Shown here one piece after another: positions 8,512 to 18,300 of a DNA stretch of 64,000 bases. The notes beneath the pieces are model-generated. The model made no database searches. It saw only the letters and a list, made by a program, of their open reading frames with translations, and was not told the origin of the DNA. The stretch's first letter is position 1; each line of letters opens with the position of its first letter. Made by a program: the position numbers and the translations under genes. Origin of the DNA: Bryobacterales bacterium (GTDB lineage: Bacteria; Acidobacteriota; Terriglobia; Bryobacterales; Bryobacteraceae); NCBI GenBank assembly GCA_020852175.1, contig JADZBH010000070.1:25229-89228 (forward strand). The letters are read 5' to 3'.

Positions 8512-11500
8512 TTAGAACTGAATTCTCGCCTGTAACTGGTAAAACCGGTTGAGCGACGACGTCTGGCTCAGCACACGGCCGAAGTTCGTGGACACCGGGT
8601 TGATGTCGGGCGCGTTCATCTGCGAACGGTTTTGCAGATTGATGGCATCCACGCGGAACTGGAACCTCATGCCTTCGGCCAACCGGATCTCCCGCAGCAG
8701 ATTGCCGTTCCACTGGCTCAACCCGTCCGCCCGCAGCCCGTCGAAGAACCTCGGAAACACGCGCGTCTGGTAGGCCGCGAACTGATTTCCGGAGACCTTA
8801 TCGAACGGGAGGTTCGTGTTGAACCACTGGTCCAGCGACTTTGACGAAGAAGCCGCGTCGGACTCGAAAGAATTGATGTCGCCTTTGTAGAGGAGGTTAC
8901 CCCACCCCAGCAACGGACCGTTCTGGAATTCGTAGGTGAACGCAGCCTGCCAGCCGCCCAGAATGTGGTTCAGGATGCCGCTTTGGAGGAATCGCCGGCC
9001 GCGGCCGAACGGCAGCTCCACGATTGCCGTCGCCGTCAACCGGTGCGGACGGGCCGTATTGCTGGGCCACCACAGGCGTGGCGACGCCTCGAACTCGTTC
9101 TCCATGATCACCCTGTCGTCCTGGAACATCCGCGTGTACGATGATTTCACGTTGAACCCGCGCGAAAACCGTTTCGTGAGGCTCATCTCGAACGCATGCG
9201 TCCGCGCGCTGCCGGAAGGGTCGGAGTTGTCGTTCAGCCCGTTCATGTGCGGAAACGCGCGCAGCAAACGGTTCTTGGCCACCGTCTGGCTGGTGAAGGA
9301 GCCCAGCGTGGACAGGTGCTGGTAGAGCACCGGGTCCGACGATTGCAACGAGGCGAAGTTGGAGATGTGGAACGGGTTTGGAACCTGCCGGTTCATCTCC
9401 GTCGCCACGGCGTTGTTGCGTACGTTGCCCGAGGCCCAGAACTGCTCCGGCAGCGGGTCCAGGCGGCGTGTGACGCCGATCCGGCTGCCCCACTGGCCCC
9501 AGTAGGAGGCCTCCACCAGAATGTCGCTGGAGAGTTCACGCTGCACGCCGGCGCGCCAGCGCTGCACGCGGGGATGCGGACGGTTGTACCGCGTGAACGT
9601 GAAGCCCTGTCCGGCTCGCGCCATGGCGCCAAGGCCGCTTTGCAACGGCACGTCGAAACGCGTTCCATTGGCCCGCACAGGGAAGGGATTGGTGAGCGGC
9701 GACACGCCGTTGGCCGGATCTCCCACCAGCCAGTCCTCGCCAAAGTTGGTCGTCAGCACAGTGTTGGTCGCTCGCGAGTAGCCATACTGGTCCACGGCCT
9801 GGTTCATCACGTTCAACGTGTCGTAGTAGATGCCGTAACCGCCCCGTAACACGGTCTTGCTGCTGGCCTGGTAGGCGGCAGAGAGCCTTGGCAGCCACAT
9901 CAACTCGCTCTGCCACAGCTCCCGGGGCGTGCCGTTCACGCCGGTGTAAACCGTTCCGCCCTTCACGGCGAACTGGCTGGCCGGCAGCTCCGGCAGCGGG
10001 TTCCGGGCGTAGGCCGCCTGGGCCGCCGCCGAAATCGGCAGATCCAGGTTCGGGTCGAAGTAACCCAGCGCCCGGTTGTAGCGCTCCGTCGGGCCGCGCT
10101 CATACTCCACGCGCAAGCCGAACGTCAGGGTCAGCTTCCTGGTGGCTCTCCAGGTGTCCTGTGCATACCAGGCGTAATACGGATTCATCAGGGCATAGCT
10201 GTCGTTGGTGTCCACCGACATGCCCGTGGGAATGCCCAGCGCGAAAGTCGCCCAGGTCAGGCCCAGGGTGCCCGCTGGAACAAAGCCGTCCTCGTCCTTG
10301 CGCACGAAGTTGTTGGCGAAGGTGAAATTTCCCGATGTGTAGCCTCCGTTCACCACCGTGTTGCGGTAGTGCTGGCGGAAGTCCACGCCCGCGCGAAGCG
10401 AATGCGCACCGCGAATCTGCGTGAAATTGAACTTCGCCGACTGCTGGCGGCCCTTGTGCCCGGGGTCCAGCGGCACCGACACGATCATGTCTCCATTCCA
10501 ATACGTCATGCCGGGCCAGATCACCCGGGGCAGAAGGCAGTCCGAGGCGCACTTCTGATCCATGTACCCGGGCAGGCCCACGTCGGACGGCTTGTATTTC
10601 CGCGTGCCCAGACGCTGGTTGTGGTTCTTGAACAGCGTGCCGTCCACCGAGGCGTTCAGCACGGTGGTCGCGTTCGCGGTATAGGTCCAGTCGAAGGCGC
10701 CGCTGACGGTGGGCCGGATCTCGTCCCAATCCATCAGCCCCGGTTCTGATTCGTAGGTGAACCCCTGCGCGTCTTCCTCGAAGCTGCTCTTCAACCAGCG
10801 GAAAAAGAAGCGGTGCTTGCCGCTGCCCTGATAGTCGAAGCGGTTGTTCCAGGACTGGTAGTTCACGTTGTTTGGCATGCCCGAGGCCAGATAGTTGTTC
10901 ACGGGCTCACGCAGCGGGTCCGCCGGATTGTTGTTGGGCATGGGCAGCATCCGGGAGTAGGCGCTGTACATCGGATTCGTCATCCGCGCCCGGGGCAGAA
11001 CGTTCCCCGCGAACGGCGTCCGCACCCAGTGGCCCGCGCGGCCCGGATCGCGGCGCGTGCTGGCGGGATCGTAAACCTGGTACCGCACCGGATCAATCGG
11101 CAGGAGAGCCGAAAAATCTCCGCCTCGCATGGCTGCCGTGGGCACCGTGTAGTTGATCTCGCTGGGACGCGCGGATTGCAGGTTCTTCAAGCCCGAGTAG
11201 CCGAGGAAGAAGAACAGCCTGTTCCTGCCGTCGAACAGCTTGGGAATGTACACCGGGCCGCTGATCGTCCCGTGATAGTTGTTCGTGTGGCCGGCAGGCA
11301 CGAAGGGGGAGTTCGCCAACTGGTTGGCCAGCAAAGTGTTCCCGGCCGCGTTGGCTGCCGCGATCTGCTCATACCGGTTCTTCTTCACGAAAAACGGCAC
11401 GGCGTTCCAACGCTGGTTGAAATACTGGTAGGTGGCCGAACCGTGCACCGCATTGGCGCCCGACTTGGTGGACATCGACACGTTGATGCCCGTCGAATGG

Positions 11501-12183
11501 CCGAACGACGCGTCGAAGTTCGAGGTTTCGATGCGGAACTCGTCGATCACGTCCGGGCTCGGCATGATGGACGTGCGCCGCTGCGTTCCATTGGTGGACG
11601 CGCCATCCATGGACCACTCATTGCCGCCCACGCCGCCCGGCATGTTGTAGCCGGAACCGCCGCCGACCTGTCCCTGCACCAGGAATTGCGTCGTGCCCGG
11701 CACGGACACGCCCGGTGAAAAGCGGGTCAACATGCTCACGTTGTTCCCCAGCACGGGCAGGTCCATCACCTCGCGGTTCGTAATGGCCCGTCCCGTGGAA
11801 ACCGAACTGGTCTCCAGCAGCGGCGCCTCGGCGTTTACCGTCACCGACTCGGCGGTGCCGCCGACCTCCATCGCGGCGTCGATTTGCAGCCTCTCGCCGA
11901 TGGCCAGCGTCACGCCGGACCGGATGTACCGTTTGAAACCCTGCGCTTCCACGGCTACGGAGTAGTCGCCCGGCAGGAGCAGCGGCGCCTCATAGTAACC
12001 GCTTGCATTCGAGACCAGGCGAGTCGATGTATTCGTGCCCGTGTTCGTCACGGTCACCTGAGCGCCCGAAATCACCGCCTGCGAGGCGTCGGTCACGGTT
12101 CCCGAAATCGTGCCTCGCGTATCCTGTGCCGCCAGCCAACCGCAAGCCAGGAGCAATGCGAATACAGCTCTCCCTTGTCTCAT
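8512..12183 (-). CDS. TonB-dependent receptor-like outer-membrane protein with N-terminal carboxypeptidase-regulatory domain
   Basis: A 1223-residue Oar/SusC-like protein. A signal peptide (MRQGRAVFALLLACGWLAAQ) precedes a Cna-B/carboxypeptidase-regulatory fold at residues ~22-100 (TRGTISGTVTDASQAVISGA), a plug-type region (~110-230), and a beta-barrel ending in aromatic QLQARIQF, as expected for outer-membrane barrel insertion. Such receptors are abundant in Acidobacteria and are thought to import polysaccharides or their oligomers. It has GGGGGA four bases upstream of the start and its own promoter, and sits upstream of the sugar-acid dehydratase, which suggests a sugar-acid-containing ligand. 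No clear TonB box is visible. Confidence 0.92.
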   Translation of the reverse strand: MRQGRAVFALLLACGWLAAQDTRGTISGTVTDASQAVISGAQVTVTNTGTNTSTRLVSNASGYYEAPLLLPGDYSVAVEAQGFKRYIRSGVTLAIGERLQIDAAMEVGGTAESVTVNAEAPLLETSSVSTGRAITNREVMDLPVLGNNVSMLTRFSPGVSVPGTTQFLVQGQVGGGSGYNMPGGVGGNEWSMDGASTNGTQRRTSIMPSPDVIDEFRIETSNFDASFGHSTGINVSMSTKSGANAVHGSATYQYFNQRWNAVPFFVKKNRYEQIAAANAAGNTLLANQLANSPFVPAGHTNNYHGTISGPVYIPKLFDGRNRLFFFLGYSGLKNLQSARPSEINYTVPTAAMRGGDFSALLPIDPVRYQVYDPASTRRDPGRAGHWVRTPFAGNVLPRARMTNPMYSAYSRMLPMPNNNPADPLREPVNNYLASGMPNNVNYQSWNNRFDYQGSGKHRFFFRWLKSSFEEDAQGFTYESEPGLMDWDEIRPTVSGAFDWTYTANATTVLNASVDGTLFKNHNQRLGTRKYKPSDVGLPGYMDQKCASDCLLPRVIWPGMTYWNGDMIVSVPLDPGHKGRQQSAKFNFTQIRGAHSLRAGVDFRQHYRNTVVNGGYTSGNFTFANNFVRKDEDGFVPAGTLGLTWATFALGIPTGMSVDTNDSYALMNPYYAWYAQDTWRATRKLTLTFGLRVEYERGPTERYNRALGYFDPNLDLPISAAAQAAYARNPLPELPASQFAVKGGTVYTGVNGTPRELWQSELMWLPRLSAAYQASSKTVLRGGYGIYYDTLNVMNQAVDQYGYSRATNTVLTTNFGEDWLVGDPANGVSPLTNPFPVRANGTRFDVPLQSGLGAMARAGQGFTFTRYNRPHPRVQRWRAGVQRELSSDILVEASYWGQWGSRIGVTRRLDPLPEQFWASGNVRNNAVATEMNRQVPNPFHISNFASLQSSDPVLYQHLSTLGSFTSQTVAKNRLLRAFPHMNGLNDNSDPSGSARTHAFEMSLTKRFSRGFNVKSSYTRMFQDDRVIMENEFEASPRLWWPSNTARPHRLTATAIVELPFGRGRRFLQSGILNHILGGWQAAFTYEFQNGPLLGWGNLLYKGDINSFESDAASSSKSLDQWFNTNLPFDKVSGNQFAAYQTRVFPRFFDGLRADGLSQWNGNLLREIRLAEGMRFQFRVDAINLQNRSQMNAPDINPVSTNFGRVLSQTSSLNRFYQLQARIQF

Positions 12184-12214
12184 GGATCCCCCCTGATGCC
12201 TTACAGGCGATCCA

Positions 12215-12243
12215 GATATATCAGACTTAATTTAGCGTTACAA
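12215..12243 (-). promoter_or_regulatory. Promoter of the TonB-receptor/dehydratase operon
   Basis: On the minus strand, TTGTAA (12238-12243) is followed by a 17-base spacer and TATATC (12215-12220). The -10 lies inside a GATATATC palindrome (12215-12222), which could be an operator. The expected start point gives a leader of about 25 bases including the ribosome-binding site. The region is conspicuously AT-rich against a GC-rich background. Confidence 0.6.
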
Positions 12244-12275
12244 CTGAAATGTGAAATTTTTTTGTGTGAAGTGGA

Positions 12276-13382
12276 TTAGCGGCCCACCACGTCCGCGATC
12301 GGCTTCCCGGCTTTCGGTTCGGCTGCGTTGTAATCCTGGCCGAGCAGCGAGGCGATGGTCGCCGCCACCTGGCTCTGGGTCACCGCCGGAATGTTCTTCC
12401 GCTCTCCCAGCGCCTTCGTATCGGGACCCATGAACGCCATCCAGACATACTTCGCTTGCGGCAACTTCTCCCCGTGGCTTTTCCAGGTCACTGGAGCCTC
12501 GCCGCGGCCATGATCCACTCCCACGACAAGCGTAGTCACGCCCCGGTAGGCCGGATCCTTCTGTGCCGTCTCCCAGATGCGCTTCAAATATTCGTCCACG
12601 CGATGGGCCGCCCGCAAGTACTCGGTGTAGTTCCCGGCGTGCGCCCAGTGGTCGGTCTCACCCAGCGACAGGTAGAGCACCGAGGGCTTTTTCGTACGCA
12701 TATACTCCATCGCCGTGTGGAACGGGTAGAAATCGTGCGCCTCGCCCGCCACGTCGCGCGGCGCTTCGGTCTTCAACTGATTCAGCAGCGCCACGGTGGG
12801 CGTCATCGGCTTCATCTCGAAGGCATCGTAGCCGGCGTTCACCGGGAAGCCCGCCCGGGGAGCGTTCAGGATCCACGGAAACGTGTCCCAGGCCCCGAAC
12901 GCCGCCACCTTACCCTTGTAAGCCGGTTTGGCGTGCAGCCATTCAAGCACCGTCACGTTCTGGTTGTACTTTTTGGCGTTACTGTCCACGCGCGGATCGC
13001 CCCACCCGGTGAATATCTCGTTGTAGCCCGGATAGGAGAAGTTCTTGCCGTTGGTGACGTAGGCTTCCGACCCGGCTTCCTTGTTGCCGTAGATCTGGCC
13101 CTGTCCGGAGATCACGCTCCAGAAGAACGGCATGAGCGTTTTGCGGCGGTCTTCGCCAGTCTCACGCCAGTACGCTTTCTTCAATTCGCCCACGTCGGCG
13201 ACTCCGCCCGCCTCCTTGTTCAGCAGGGCGGCGTCGGCTCCCTGGAACACCTCCTGCCAGCGGAGTCCGTCGGTCATCACGAAGATCACTTTCTTCGTTT
13301 TCAGCTTCGTCTGTGCGTACACGGCCGGCAGGGCCAGCATCAGGGCGGCGGCCGCCGCCAGTACTCGCATCTGGAATCGCAT
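12276..13382 (-). CDS. Exported alkaline-phosphatase-superfamily phosphodiesterase/sulfatase-like enzyme
   Basis: A 368-residue protein with a signal peptide (MRFQMRVLAAAAALMLALP, cleavage near VYAQ). The alkaline phosphatase/nucleotide pyrophosphatase core starts with KVIFVMTDGLRWQEVF, where Asp is a metal ligand and the catalytic Thr/Ser position follows later. LSLGETDHWAHAG carries the Asp and His pair, and TLVVGVDHGRGEAPVTWKSHGE the remaining Asp-His and His ligands. The likely reaction is hydrolysis of a phosphate or sulfate ester in the periplasm; the substrate is unknown. AAGGAAGG lies upstream of the ATG. It ends 92 bases before the TonB-receptor start in the same direction, but the receptor has its own promoter. 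Confidence 0.82.
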   Translation of the reverse strand: MRFQMRVLAAAAALMLALPAVYAQTKLKTKKVIFVMTDGLRWQEVFQGADAALLNKEAGGVADVGELKKAYWRETGEDRRKTLMPFFWSVISGQGQIYGNKEAGSEAYVTNGKNFSYPGYNEIFTGWGDPRVDSNAKKYNQNVTVLEWLHAKPAYKGKVAAFGAWDTFPWILNAPRAGFPVNAGYDAFEMKPMTPTVALLNQLKTEAPRDVAGEAHDFYPFHTAMEYMRTKKPSVLYLSLGETDHWAHAGNYTEYLRAAHRVDEYLKRIWETAQKDPAYRGVTTLVVGVDHGRGEAPVTWKSHGEKLPQAKYVWMAFMGPDTKALGERKNIPAVTQSQVAATIASLLGQDYNAAEPKAGKPIADVVGR

Positions 13383-13510
13383 TATGATCTACCTTCCTTG
13401 AGGATCGCCTTCCAGAGTACCCGTTTCCTGCCACGCTCCGTTAACGCGTTACACTTTTGGGGTTGCCTGCTCCCCATCGCGTCGAGGTCCTTAAGTACAC
13501 CTCCGAGGAG

Positions 13511-13963
13511 ATGCTCATCCGACAGCGCCCCGGTTACGGCGAGGTCGCGCTGGCATCGCTCGGAGGCTTCGCCCTGCTCGCCTATGCCGGCTACGAGGCC
13601 ATCCTGCCGGAGTCGAATCTCTTTCTGTGCGCGCTGCTCGCCTGTGCCGCCTGCGGCTTCGCGGCCATCGCCGCATTCTCGCTGCTGGAAACCCGCATCC
13701 ACATGGTTCGAGGCGCGGACGGACTGACTCTCACCCGCCGCTTCCTCCGGCTGGATTCCACGCGCCATATCGCCTTGTCGCGAATCCGCGAGGTCCGGAG
13801 CGAACCCGCCCTCTTCCAGCGTGCCGCGCTGGCCGCCTATCTCACCACGGGCCAGTCCCTGGCGCTTACCTTTCCCCCGGTGCCAGGCGACCGCTTCTGG
13901 CTCGATAAACTTGCCCTCGACCTCACGACGTTTCTCCCCCGCCACTCCCCGGCTTCCCGCTAA
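13511..13963 (+). CDS. Small membrane protein, PH-like domain possible
   Basis: About 150 residues from the chosen ATG. Two hydrophobic helices near the N-terminus (VALASLGGFALLAYAGY and LFLCALLACAACGFAAIAAF) are followed by a soluble part with beta-strand character (RIHMVRGADGLTLTRRFLRL, then HIALSRIREV), an arrangement seen in bacterial PH-domain membrane proteins. The start is uncertain: GAGGAG directly abuts ATG 13511, and TTG codons at 13457/13463 would add about 18 residues. The codon pattern and lack of a competing frame support coding. I do not recognise a named family. Confidence 0.6.
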   Translation: MLIRQRPGYGEVALASLGGFALLAYAGYEAILPESNLFLCALLACAACGFAAIAAFSLLETRIHMVRGADGLTLTRRFLRLDSTRHIALSRIREVRSEPALFQRAALAAYLTTGQSLALTFPPVPGDRFWLDKLALDLTTFLPRHSPASR

Positions 13964-13990
13964 CCTCGCACCGCGTTACACTCGTGGACA

Positions 13991-14839
13991 ATGAAACACC
14001 TACTCTCCCGCCGCAGCTTCGTGGCGGCCTCGGCCGCGCTCGCCGCCGCGCCGTCCACCTTGTTTGCCGCCAAGAAACCCGTCATCGGTCTCGAACTCTA
14101 TTCGGTTCGCACCGAACTGGCGAAGGACCTCCCCGGCACGCTGAAAGCCGTTGCCCAAATGGGCTATCCCGCCGTCGAGTTCTTCGGCTCCTACGCCGAC
14201 TGGAAACTCGACTATGCCAAGGAGGTCCGAAAGATTCTCGATGACCTCCATCTGACGGCCCTTTCCGCCCACACCGGCGCCAAATACTTCGCCAAGGACG
14301 AACTTGCCCGCGTGGCCGAATTGAATCTTGCCATCGGATCGCGCTACATCGTCATGTCGAGCGCCGGCCGGGTCACCACGCTCGATGGCTGGAAGACCGT
14401 CGCCGAAACGCTCACGGCAGCCGACGCCCAATTGAAGCCTCTCAAGCTTCGCACCGGCTTCCACAACCACGCGCTGGAGTTCACGCCGCTTGAAGGCAAG
14501 CGGCCCATGGAGGTTCTGGCCGCGAACACGCCCAAGAGCGTGGTCCTGCAACTGGATGTCGGCACCTGCCTGCAGGCCGGTTCGGACCCCATCGCCTGGG
14601 TGAAGGCAAACCCGGGCCGGATCGTTTCCATCCATTGCAAGGATTGGAAAGAGGCCCCAGGACACGAGGGGTACCGTATTCTTCTCGGCGAAGGGTACCC
14701 GCATTGGAAGCAACTAATCCAGACCGCGGCGAAATCGGGCGGTCTGGAATATGTGCTCGTGGAACAGGAAGGCTACTCCCTGCCGCCGTTCGATACCGCC
14801 AGGAAGTGCCTCGAAAACCTGAAAAAGATTATCGGTTAA
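13991..14839 (+). CDS. Tat-exported sugar phosphate isomerase/epimerase-like TIM-barrel protein
   Basis: A 282-residue xylose-isomerase-like (AP endonuclease 2 superfamily) TIM barrel. Characteristic elements are IGLELYSVRTELAKD, GYPAVEFFGSY, TGFHNHALEF (metal His), LQLDVGTCLQAG (metal Asp) and IVSIHCKDW (His and Asp), ending with VLVEQEGY. The leader MKHLLSRRSFVAASAALAAA has the twin Arg and hydrophobic core of a Tat substrate, so it probably acts folded in the periplasm. Exact activity (epimerase, isomerase or 3-keto-sugar enzyme) cannot be told. A TACACT box (13977-13982) sits only eight bases before the ATG and no Shine-Dalgarno is seen, so a leaderless transcript is possible. Confidence 0.85.
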   Translation: MKHLLSRRSFVAASAALAAAPSTLFAAKKPVIGLELYSVRTELAKDLPGTLKAVAQMGYPAVEFFGSYADWKLDYAKEVRKILDDLHLTALSAHTGAKYFAKDELARVAELNLAIGSRYIVMSSAGRVTTLDGWKTVAETLTAADAQLKPLKLRTGFHNHALEFTPLEGKRPMEVLAANTPKSVVLQLDVGTCLQAGSDPIAWVKANPGRIVSIHCKDWKEAPGHEGYRILLGEGYPHWKQLIQTAAKSGGLEYVLVEQEGYSLPPFDTARKCLENLKKIIG

Positions 14840-14862
14840 GGTTTCGTTGTAAACAGCGGGTT

Positions 14863-14884
14863 CCGGCGGCTTTACCGCCGCCGG
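14863..14884. terminator. GC-rich hairpin between convergent genes
   Basis: CCGGCGG (14863-14869) can pair with CCGCCGG (14878-14884) around an 8-base loop. It lies 24 bases after the isomerase-like gene and overlaps the stop of the convergent small exported protein. No U-tract follows on either strand, so bidirectional termination is only suggested. Confidence 0.3.
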
Positions 14885-15183
14885 GACAGCCGCAGGCTAT
14901 CCTCTCGCGATAACGTCAATTCGTCGCGCACGGCCACGGTCGGTATACGAGGAGTAAACGGTGGCTTTAAAGCCGTTGGCTTTGCGCTCTCCCGGAAGGC
15001 GAAAAAGCTGGCTTCCAGCGCCGATTCCACATCCGCCTCCGGCGTGACCACCGTGCTCACATCCCTGGCTCCCCAGGTTTGAAACCACCCGTCCATGCTT
15101 GCTTCCGGCGGTATCGTCGCCGCCCAACCCGCCGTCGTCATACATAGCGACACAACCAGCACAGCAATGCCTTGCGGCTTCAT
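14872..15183 (-). CDS. Small exported protein of unknown function
   Basis: A 103-residue protein beginning MKPQGIAVLVVSLCMTTAGW, a clear signal peptide with cleavage near AWAA. The mature part is short and acidic in the middle (TPEADVESALEASFFAFRES) with a basic tail (LRLSRRR). The start is strongly set by GGAGG six bases before the ATG at 15183. The open frame continues far upstream, but that part is antisense to the receptor gene at 15322 and has no support. It is divergent from that receptor. No homologous family recognised. Confidence 0.7.
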   Translation of the reverse strand: MKPQGIAVLVVSLCMTTAGWAATIPPEASMDGWFQTWGARDVSTVVTPEADVESALEASFFAFRESAKPTALKPPFTPRIPTVAVRDELTLSREDSLRLSRRR

Positions 15184-15321
15184 GATTGCCTCCGATATTG
15201 TTTGCCCCTGGACGCGGGGAGTGGGGGTTACCGCTCCGTACTCATCTCGGGTCCCTGCGTGAACCCGCTTACTATTACTACTAGTCTGCCCTATTCGGAC
15301 GGCACGGCGCAAGGATGAAGC

Positions 15322-18300
15322 ATGCCGGGTCGCGCCGGCGGCTTCCACGCTAATATGGAACGTCTGGCTTCTTCGAGTCATCGTCACAAGCGAGGTTCCG
15401 TGCACCTGTTTCGACTCACCCTGGCTGCTCTCTTGCTGTTCCTGCCGGCGTACGGGCAAACCGTGCTCGCCACGCTTTCGGGCCGCGTGGAGGATCAAGC
15501 TTCCAAGCCCGTGACGGGCGCGACCATCTCGGCCCGGTCGATGGCTACCGGAACTTCCATCTCCGTACGCAGCGGCAACGATGGTGCTTTCACTATCGCC
15601 GCGCTTCCTGCCGCACGCTACGAGATCACCTTCTCGGCCCAGGGGTTCCACACCGTCTCCCGCACCTTTGAACTTTCCGTCGGGCAACTGGCCCGGATCC
15701 ATGCCTCGCTGCCGCCGGGCGCCGCGGCGCGCGACTCCGTCGAAGTCGCCGAGGAGCGGCCCCTGCTGCGCACCGAGGAATCCGCGCTGGGCGCTCTCAT
15801 CGAGAATGCCCAAGTGACCGGACTGCCGCTGGACGGCCGCAATTGGACCGAACTGGCCCTGCTGGTCCCCGGCGCCGCCCCCTCGGCGCAGGGTTCGGCC
15901 GGTTCCACGCGGGGCAACGTTTCGCTCAGCCTGAACGGGGGCCGGGAGGACTCCAACAACTTCCTGCTCGATGGCGTCTACAACGGCAATCCGAATTTGA
16001 ACGGTTCCGGCGTGGTCCCCGCCGTGGATGCCATCCGTGAATTCGAGGTGGTGACGTCCAACTATGACGCCAGCTTCGGCCGCAACGGCGCCGGGCAGAT
16101 CAACGTCGTCATGAAAAGCGGGTCCAATGCCTTCCACGGCGCTTTTTATGAGTTCTTCCGGAACGCCTCGCTCGACGGAATCAACTACTTCGCTCCGGCC
16201 AGCGAGCCCAAGCCCAAGTACCAGCGCAACCAGTTTGGCGCCGCCCTGGGCGGCCCCATCCGCCGGGATCGCACCTTCTTTTTCGCCGATTGGGAGAGCC
16301 GCCGCACGCGGGAGGGCATCACCCGCGTCACTAACGTTCCCACGCCGCTGGAACGAGCCGGCGACTTTTCGCGAAGCGGATTGCCGTTTCTCCTCGATCC
16401 CTTCACTTTCCAGCCATTTCCGGACAACAAAATTCCTACCTCGCGCCTCCATCCCATCGGCCTGGGCGTGGCCAGCCTCTACCCGCTCCCCAACCGGAGC
16501 GCCCCACGCCAGAACTACGTCAGTTCTCCCGCCTCGCGCGAGCGTAACGAGCAGTTTGACGTGAGGCTGGACCACAAGCTCGGCGCCCGTTCCGATCTGG
16601 CCTTCCGCTACAGCTTCGCCGACCGCTCGCTCTACGAACCCTTCACCGGACCCTCCTTCGCCGCCATTCCCGGCTTCGGCAACGACGTGCCACGCCGCTC
16701 GCAGAACGTGATGGCCGCCCATACCCACGCTTTCACACCCGCCCTGTTGAATGAGTTCCGTGCCGCTTTCAACCGCAACGCCAGTTCCGTGCTGCAGGAG
16801 AACCGCGACCGGAATATCAGCGCCTCCCTGGGGCTGCCCGTCTTTGCCGGCGCCCGCGCCAACGGCCTGACCTACTTCAGCCTTCCGGGCTACTCGCCGC
16901 TGGGCGACGAGTACAACAACCCGCAGATGACCCACCTCAATACGTTCCAGGCGCTCGACCAGATCTCCTGGATCCGCGGCCGCCACCGGTTCAAACTGGG
17001 CTTCGACCTGCGCCGCACGCAGCAGAATGCCTTTCGCGATATTCAGGCGCGGGGCCTCATCAACTTCGCCGGTTACACCGGTAACGCGCTCGCCGAGCTT
17101 CTCCAGGGCCTTCCCGCCGCCACCGGGATCGCGCGCGTCAACAATCCCCAGGCCCTCCGCACCACTTCCTACAGCGCTTTTCTCAACGACAACTGGCGCG
17201 CCACGGCGCGGCTCACGCTGACGCTTGGCCTGCGCTATGAGTTCAATGCGCCGCCGCACGACCGTTTCAACCGCGCCAATCTCTACGATGCCGCCACCGG
17301 GTCCCTTGTGCAGGCCGGCTCGGGCTCCATGCCGCGCGCCGGTTACACAAGCGACCGGAACAACTTCGCTCCCCGCATCGGCGCCGCCTACACGCTTGGC
17401 TCGCGCGGGCGCACCGTCCTGCGCGCCGGATATGGCATCTACTTCGATCAAAGCCCGCTGGCGCCCGGCGAAGGTCTCTACTTCAACGCTCCGTATTACG
17501 ACTTCCGGCTCTACATCACCTCGGCCCGGTTTCCACTCTTCCTGCACAACCCCTACCCGGCGGACTATCCCTTCCCCTCGCCGCCGTCTTCGCTCTCCTT
17601 CCAGCGCGACCTCCGCACGGGCTACCTGCAGCACTGGAACTTCGGCGTGCAACACCAGTTCGGAGCCAACCGGGTGGTGGAAATCGCTTATGCCGGATCG
17701 AAGGGCGCCAAGCTGCTCTCCGCGCGGGACATCAACCAACCCGCCCCCAGCCCCACCGACATACCGATCCGGCCCAACTTCCTGTTCGGCGATATCAACC
17801 AGTTGGAATCTCGCGCCAATTCCAACTACCACAGCCTGCAAACCCGCTTCCAGCAGCGCCTGGCGCACGGACTCTCCGCCCTGGTTTCCTACACCTGGGC
17901 CAAGTCCATCGACGACGCTTCCAGCTTCTTCCCCAGCGCCGGGGACGCCAACTTTCCGCAGGACTCACGCCACGTCTCGCTCGAACGCGCCCGTTCCAGC
18001 TTCGACGTGGGCCACCGGCTTACGGCCGGATACACCTACGGCCTGCCTTTCGCGCGGGACCGCTGGTACGGCGGGTGGCAGACCTCCGGCATTTGGAGCT
18101 TTCAAACCGGACGGCCCTTCACCGTCGCCCTGCTGAGCGAGGTGGATAACTCCGGCACCGGGCGCTCCTCGCTTGGCTTTGGAGCGAATGACCGTCCGCA
18201 CGTGCTGCGCGACCCCGCGGTTGACAATCCATCGCCGGAACGCTGGTTCGACACGGCGGCATTCGCCATGCCCGCCCGCGGCACGTTTGGCAATGCCGGA

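Noticed and set aside
12456..13727. 423-codon plus-strand frame
   Set aside because: Antisense to the phosphatase gene, whose signal peptide and metal motifs are clear.
15184..17868. Upstream part of an open frame of 998 codons on the minus strand
   Set aside because: It is antisense to the TonB-type receptor, with low-complexity Gly/Val/Glu-rich translation; GC-rich third positions keep the reverse frame open. Only its last 103 codons have a ribosome site and signal peptide.
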